Shown here: positions 15,212 through 18,778 of the stretch, piece after piece | Numbering within the stretch: the stretch's first letter is position 1 | Layout of the letters: every line of letters begins with the position of its first letter | DNA from: CAZNDN01 sp964571815 | Lineage (GTDB): Bacteria; Fibrobacterota; Chitinivibrionia; Chitinivibrionales; WJKA01 | DNA: 18,778 bases | Direction: 5' to 3' | Assembly (NCBI GenBank): GCA_964571815.1 | Contig: CAZNDN010000081.1 | Span: 1 to 18,778 of the forward strand | The notes under the pieces: generated by a model | Told to the model about the DNA's origin: nothing | Database searches by the model: none | The model's input: the letters and a program-made list of their open reading frames with translations, nothing else | Made by a program: the position numbers and the translations under genes

Positions 15212-16024
15212 ATGAATCGAAATGACGAAGAAATCAGGCAGGCGGTCAGGGAAAACTACGGCAGAGTGGCGGAGTCCACGGGGGCTTCAGGATGTGGTTG
15301 CGGTCCAACCTGCTGCAGCAAGCCATCGAGCACCGGCATTGCCGCGGCAACGAGCATGGCGCTGGGCTACAGCAGCGAAGACGTCGAATCGGTTCCCGAC
15401 GGCTCGAATATGGGTCTTGGCTGCGGAAATCCGCGGGCGATTGCCTCACTCAAACCCGGCGAAACAGTCCTCGACCTTGGCTGCGGGGGCGGATTCGATT
15501 GTTTCCTTGCCGCGAAGCAAGTGGGGGAGACCGGCATGGTAATCGGCGTCGACATGACCCCTGAAATGGTTTCCAAGGCACGCGGGAATGTTGCCGAATC
15601 AAATGTCCCGAACATCGACATTCGGCTGGGTGAGATTGAAAACCTTCCTGTTGCCGACAATGCGGTTGACGTGATCATTTCCAACTGCGTGATAAATCTC
15701 TCACCCGACAAGCCGCGGGTATTCGCGCAGGCGTTCAGGGTCCTGCAAACCGGCGGTCGCCTCGCGGTATCCGACGTCATTGCCTCGTCGCCCATCCCGG
15801 AAAAGGTTCGTACCGATCTTGCCCTCCATGCCGGATGCATCGCCGGTGCTTCGACGCGGGAGGATGTCGCGGCGATGCTGCAGAAGGCCGGATTCAGCGA
15901 TATTTGGGTCACGCCCAAAGAAGAGAGCAAGTCGTTCATCAAGGATTGGGCGCCGGGCAGCGGCGCGGAGAAGTATGTCGTGTCGGCGGAGATCGCGGCG
16001 GTGAAAGCAGTTTCGCGGCAATAG
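15212..16024 (+). CDS. arsM: Arsenite S-adenosylmethionine methyltransferase
   Basis: 270 residues from ATG 15212, the third of three in-frame ATGs (15200, 15209, 15212) and the only one with GGAGGG at a usable distance. The SAM motif is VLDLGCGGGFDCFLAAKQVG followed by VIGVDMTPEMVSKAR. Cys71 (GLGCGNP), Cys159 (IISNCVINLSPDK) and Cys209 (LHAGCIAGA) match the three conserved As(III)-binding cysteines of ArsM. An N-terminal Cys28-x-Cys30-x3-Cys34-Cys35-Ser cluster (GCGCGPTCCSK) occurs in many ArsM proteins and may load arsenite. The enzyme methylates arsenite to methyl- and dimethylarsenicals, which become toxic trivalent or volatile forms. It is the last gene of the operon. Confidence 0.93.
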   Translation: MNRNDEEIRQAVRENYGRVAESTGASGCGCGPTCCSKPSSTGIAAATSMALGYSSEDVESVPDGSNMGLGCGNPRAIASLKPGETVLDLGCGGGFDCFLAAKQVGETGMVIGVDMTPEMVSKARGNVAESNVPNIDIRLGEIENLPVADNAVDVIISNCVINLSPDKPRVFAQAFRVLQTGGRLAVSDVIASSPIPEKVRTDLALHAGCIAGASTREDVAAMLQKAGFSDIWVTPKEESKSFIKDWAPGSGAEKYVVSAEIAAVKAVSRQ

Positions 16025-16065
16025 ATCTCGATGTCGATACATTCGCGCAGGTGCCGCGCAGCATT

Positions 16066-16095
16066 CCGAAAAGGGGGCGCTCGGAGGTTTTTCGG
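16066..16095 (+). terminator. Weak hairpin after arsM
   Basis: CCGAAAA (16066-16072) pairs with TTTTCGG (16089-16095) around a 16-base loop, ~40 nt after the arsM stop. The long loop and missing T-run make this a weak candidate for the end of the ars operon. The remaining gap to 16188 shows no gene. Confidence 0.3.
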
Positions 16096-16188
16096 TTGCT
16101 CTCCGGAGAGGGGTTTGGACGGGATTGGGGATGAGGTTTCGCGGCGCCCATACCGGCGTGGGGAAACAGGACCGGCAAATGCAGGCCA

Positions 16189-17514
16189 CTATGCCGTCAG
16201 GCAATCATCCCTCACAAGCCTGCCTGCCGTATAGAGTGGCAGGCTGATAATACCGTTATAGCGCGAGGCGTTTTCCGCCGAGAGTCTGACCCCCACGGGA
16301 AGGCCCCGTTCCTTGAGGAAAAGGTGCATGCTTTGCATTGAGCCCCGCAGACCCGACTTGATTTCGACGGGAACAATTCTATCCGATTGCGCAATGACAT
16401 AGTCGACCTCGGCGTTGGCGTCGCGTGCTTCCCGGTGCCAGTAAAACAGCCCGGGTTCAAGAAGCGGCGATGACTCCATCATGAATTGCAGCCCGGCAAA
16501 GATCTCCGCACAATGGCCGCGATGTACCATTTTTGCCGGATCGGCAATAATCATTTCCGGCAGACTGAGCCCGAGCATTCGCTGGTGGATGCCAATATCC
16601 AGAGGAATCACCTTGAAGCGTTTGTGGTCCTTATGTGCGCCCAGGGGGATTCCACGAGCAGCGGTGTTGAAAACCCGGTATACAAGACCCGCACGACACA
16701 GCAGATCGAGTGCGGCCTTTGCCGTTCGCCCGGGAATACCCGCCCCGACAGACGCATACTTGAACTTTCCACCGGCCTGGCTGCCGACGGAACGGAACGT
16801 ATCACGAAGAACCAGCGGATCAATCCTGTGGGCGTATTTGGAGAAATCGTCGAAGATCGTCGTAAGAAGCGCGCCAATAAGGTCTTGACATGCACGCAAA
16901 TCACGTTTTTTTGTGTACTGGTCCACAACGGCCGGCATGCCACCTGTCAGCATGTAGGTACGCATTTTCTCTGTGATTTTGCCGTGTACAGGCGCATCCA
17001 GCGGTTCCCCGGGTTTGCGATTCTGAGCGTACTCCCAGAGCGCTCCCGAGCCTTCTGCGCCCATGAACTCCCCGAAGGACAATGGATACATGAAAAGTGA
17101 CTGAATTCTTCCCACACCGAACGATGGAATTTCGGAAAGCACAAACTCCAGAAGCGAACCGGCGGCCACCACATGCAACCCCGGCATGCGTTCGTGGAAA
17201 AAACGCAGCGCACGCAGGCAATTGGGACAAGCCTGGATTTCGTCAAAGAACAGCAGGGATTCTCCAGGAATCAATGGAACACCAAAAAACGCCGTCAGCT
17301 TCTCGCAAATGTCCTGGACGATCAAATCCCCCTCAAAAAAGGACTTCACTTCGGACCGTTCCTCGAAGTTGATTTCAAGAAAACGGGGAAACGTCGATCC
17401 AAGATTCCTGACAGAGTATGTCTTCCCGACTTGCCGGGCGCCGCGAACAAGGAGGACGAGCCGTTCGGGATCGTTTTTCCACGACAATAACGCTCGGTCG
17501 ATTGATCTCTTCAA
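16189..17514 (-). CDS. AAA ATPase with DUF4143 C-terminal domain
   Basis: 441 residues on the minus strand. Walker A is LLVRGARQVGKTYSV, Walker B is SLLFFDEIQACPN, and sensor-like VVAAGSLLEFVL and FMYPLSFGEFMG follow; these are diagnostic of the AAA_14/DUF4143 family. The C-terminus has DANAEVDYVIAQSDRIVPVE followed by IKSG, a D...E-x-K pattern reminiscent of restriction-like nuclease folds. The start is taken as TTG 17514 because family members begin (M)KRSID-like right before the ATPase, and AAGGAAAGGGTGG lies 7 nt upstream; no ATG in frame precedes it within the plausible region. These proteins are common single-gene accessory ATPases of unknown role, often variable between strains. It converges on the ars operon and appears unrelated to it. 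Confidence 0.85.
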   Translation of the reverse strand: MKRSIDRALLSWKNDPERLVLLVRGARQVGKTYSVRNLGSTFPRFLEINFEERSEVKSFFEGDLIVQDICEKLTAFFGVPLIPGESLLFFDEIQACPNCLRALRFFHERMPGLHVVAAGSLLEFVLSEIPSFGVGRIQSLFMYPLSFGEFMGAEGSGALWEYAQNRKPGEPLDAPVHGKITEKMRTYMLTGGMPAVVDQYTKKRDLRACQDLIGALLTTIFDDFSKYAHRIDPLVLRDTFRSVGSQAGGKFKYASVGAGIPGRTAKAALDLLCRAGLVYRVFNTAARGIPLGAHKDHKRFKVIPLDIGIHQRMLGLSLPEMIIADPAKMVHRGHCAEIFAGLQFMMESSPLLEPGLFYWHREARDANAEVDYVIAQSDRIVPVEIKSGLRGSMQSMHLFLKERGLPVGVRLSAENASRYNGIISLPLYTAGRLVRDDCLTA

Positions 17515-17581
17515 TGGGAAACCACCCTTTCCTTTGATGAAAGTGATCTGAAAGCTCAAAGCCACAATAGAAATATAGTTT

Positions 17582-17627
17582 CTGCAAAAATCGGGACCTA
17601 ACAAAGGTCGATAACTGCAAAAATCGG
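17582..17627 (-). promoter_or_regulatory. Direct repeat flanking a dyad upstream of the DUF4143 gene
   Basis: CTGCAAAAATCGG occurs at 17582-17594 and again at 17615-17627 (13 of 13 bases, 33 nt apart). Between them GACCT (17595-17599) and AGGTC (17605-17609) form a 5-bp inverted repeat with a 5-base loop. A TATATTT stretch nearer the gene (~17568-17576, read on the minus strand) could be its -10. The arrangement looks like an operator or leader element for the ATPase gene; function is inference. Confidence 0.4.
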
Positions 17628-17885
17628 CGCCTGAAATACGCCGGGCCAAGACAAATCGGAAAAAACTGCCAGGAAATTACCCAACACCCTCTTGTGCAGG
17701 TCCGTGAGTTTCCTCAGCGGCCGTTTGAGGAGGAAGCGGAAGTCCGTCATGATTCGCAGGTTCGAGGGTGGGCCGGCCGCGACCACCTCCCGCCCGATGT
17801 CCCACGCCGTTTTCGTCCAGGGCTTGACCTCCTTTCGTTGTTGTTCTTCTTGATACCGTCGGTTCTCGCCGATTTTCTTCATCAT
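17598..17885 (-). CDS. Doubtful small ORF upstream of the DUF4143 gene
   Basis: 95 codons on the minus strand, starting MMKKIGENRRYQ and running through KPWTKTAWDIGREVVAAG and LRKLTDLHKRVLGNFLAVF. Composition looks more protein-like than the surrounding frames, with a charged helical N-terminus. I recognise no family. Its end runs into the direct-repeat region before the ATPase gene, which argues against an intact gene; it may be the relic of a mobile-element gene. Confidence 0.2.
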   Translation of the reverse strand: MMKKIGENRRYQEEQQRKEVKPWTKTAWDIGREVVAAGPPSNLRIMTDFRFLLKRPLRKLTDLHKRVLGNFLAVFSDLSWPGVFQAPIFAVIDLC

Positions 17886-18477
17886 CTCCTGATTGCTCTT
17901 TTTATCCTCGGGGGTAACGCCCCCGGGCGAGAGGCGCGGCATGGCTTCGCCGTTCCCCGTGCGGCACTCTCCACCAGGAGCGGGCCGCCTGTGGATGCCG
18001 CGGTTGAAACTGCTTCGCGGCCTGATTCTCCCGGGGGGAGTACGAATCATTGCCTCATTTGTATTATTTTCGTAGTATGAGTGGCTGGTTGGGGCCTCTA
18101 CTCTGAACAATAGAGATATCGAATAAATCCGGAACTCCTTTCGCGCGGATACGGTCTTGTGTTCCGCCCATGCAAAACACGAAATGAAAGCCGTGAGGAG
18201 TATGGTGAAATCCGTGCCCACGAGCTTGCCAAGTCGCTGTTCACGAGACAAAGTAACAGGGAAACATGACGACGACAAGCCGTACATTGGATCCGGGGTG
18301 GATCGGGCGGGAAGGAGCGAAGGAAAGGGGCGGGGTGAGGAGGGGAGCGCGGGGCGGTCGAGAGGAAGAGCGGTGCGAGGTGCCCTGGCGGGGGTCGGGC
18401 GCTTCCCCGGTCCGCGCGGGTTGCATGCACGGGACACCGAGGCACTATGTGCGAGATCGCCGGGAACGTTCAACGGC
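17886..18477. other. No convincing gene; probably decayed sequence
   Basis: This stretch of nearly 600 bases has open frames on both strands, but their translations are Arg/Pro/Gly-rich with no recognisable motifs. It lies between the DUF4143 ATPase and a recombinase fragment. It probably includes the eroded 5' part of the recombinase gene, but I cannot align it. Confidence 0.4.
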
Positions 18478-18741
18478 GCGTTTCACCTCTTACGTCATTC
18501 GTTCGGAACTCACCTGCTGCACGGCGGGTATTCCACTCGGCAGGTGCGGATGCTTCCGGGACACAAGCATGTGAATACCACCGAGATGTACACTCATGTG
18601 TCGCCCGAATCCCCGCGTAGCATGCGCTGCCCCCTGGACAGGAAGTCGGACACTGCGCTGAAACGAGAAGCTGACTCTAAGAAAACCAACGCGTTGGGTA
18701 AGCGCTACGTGCCGCGCAAAAAACGTAACAAGCGGAGGTGA
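18478..18741 (+). pseudogene. C-terminal fragment of a tyrosine recombinase (integron-integrase-like)
   Basis: In frame 1 the translation FHLLRHSFGTHLLHGGY, then QVRMLPGHKHVNTTEMYTHV and MRCPLD, matches the end of the catalytic domain of XerC/IntI-type recombinases. It has HxxR (His 18484, Arg 18493), GH (His 18562) and the nucleophile Tyr at 18589. The closing CPLD echoes the SPLD ending of integron integrases. The N-terminal core-binding domain and the first catalytic Arg are missing; the frame upstream is Arg/Gly-rich and unrelated, so this is a remnant. The basic tail after CPLD (KKTNALGKRYVPRKKRNKRR) is not typical. No attC or attI site was recognised nearby. It suggests past site-specific recombination at this end of the accessory region. 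Confidence 0.7.
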
Positions 18742-18778
18742 CCACACATTTTATTAACAGAACATGTTCCGGATAATT

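Noticed and set aside
16100..16111. Palindrome CTCTCCGGAGAG near the end of the ars operon
   Set aside because: A self-complementary 12-mer with no loop, no T-run and no positional relation to a promoter; probably chance.
17598..18473. 291-codon minus-strand frame covering the whole gap
   Set aside because: The first two-thirds are Pro/Arg-rich with no motif and lie opposite the recombinase remnant; only the last ~95 codons look even weakly protein-like.
18760..18769. Palindrome GAACATGTTC as a LexA box
   Set aside because: Known LexA boxes of this type need four bases between GAAC and GTTC; here there are two, and no gene start follows within the window.
1..18778. CRISPR arrays, tRNA and rRNA genes
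   Set aside because: I saw no regularly spaced short repeats of CRISPR type and no cloverleaf or rRNA-like sequence on either strand, though I could not run a dedicated search.

Overview
The window reads as an accessory stretch of a GC-rich, Gram-negative (diderm) chromosome. The first protein ends in a FlgD/T9SS-like sorting tail, and there is a TonB/ExbB/ExbD system, lipoprotein and outer-membrane-type secretion logic, and many GTG starts. Together these suggest a member of the FCB superphylum (for example Fibrobacterota or a relative). That placement is an inference; no rRNA or other marker gene is present.

Layout. (1) 1-2049: the 3' part of a large secreted, Asp/Gly-rich beta-helix protein with a 423-codon internal duplication and a C-terminal sorting-like domain. 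(2) 2420-7431: a tight six-gene operon for an energised outer-membrane transport system of the TonB2/TtpC kind: DUF3450 protein, DUF3450-ExbB fusion (TtpC-like), ExbB/TolQ, ExbD, TonB and a TPR protein. The upstream gap holds arrays of 6-mers spaced exactly 11 nt, which look like PhoB boxes. (3) 7768-8817: a solitary phosphate-binding protein (PstS) with a clean four-unit 11-nt-period Pho-box array and its own terminator. (4) 9101-16024: a nine-gene co-directional arsenic island behind an ArsR-type operator: AhpD/CMD-like small protein, arsR, arsC (thioredoxin-type), acr3, arsD fused to a second AhpD/CMD-like domain, a lipoprotein combining thioredoxin-like sequence with a peptidase-S74 intramolecular chaperone domain, a MacB/FtsX-like permease, a LolD/MacB-like ATPase, and arsM. 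(5) 16189-18778: a minus-strand DUF4143 AAA ATPase with an unusual repeat/dyad 5' region, ~0.6 kb without a convincing gene, and the decayed C-terminal end of a tyrosine recombinase (integron-integrase-like).

How it may work together. Arsenate enters by phosphate uptake; ArsC reduces it to arsenite, Acr3 exports it, and ArsM methylates it. ArsD normally hands As(III) to the ArsA ATPase, but no arsA is present. Instead the operon carries an ABC permease/ATPase pair and a lipoprotein. ArsD, the lipoprotein, the permease and ArsM all contain a Cys-Cys-Ser tripeptide, and vicinal cysteines are the classical trivalent-arsenic ligand. The candidate new system is therefore a thiol-based arsenic (or methylarsenic) handling/export module, made of ArsD-CMD plus the S74 lipoprotein plus the ABC pair, added to a standard arsRC-acr3-arsM set. 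The family calls come from motif reading; the joint function is inference.
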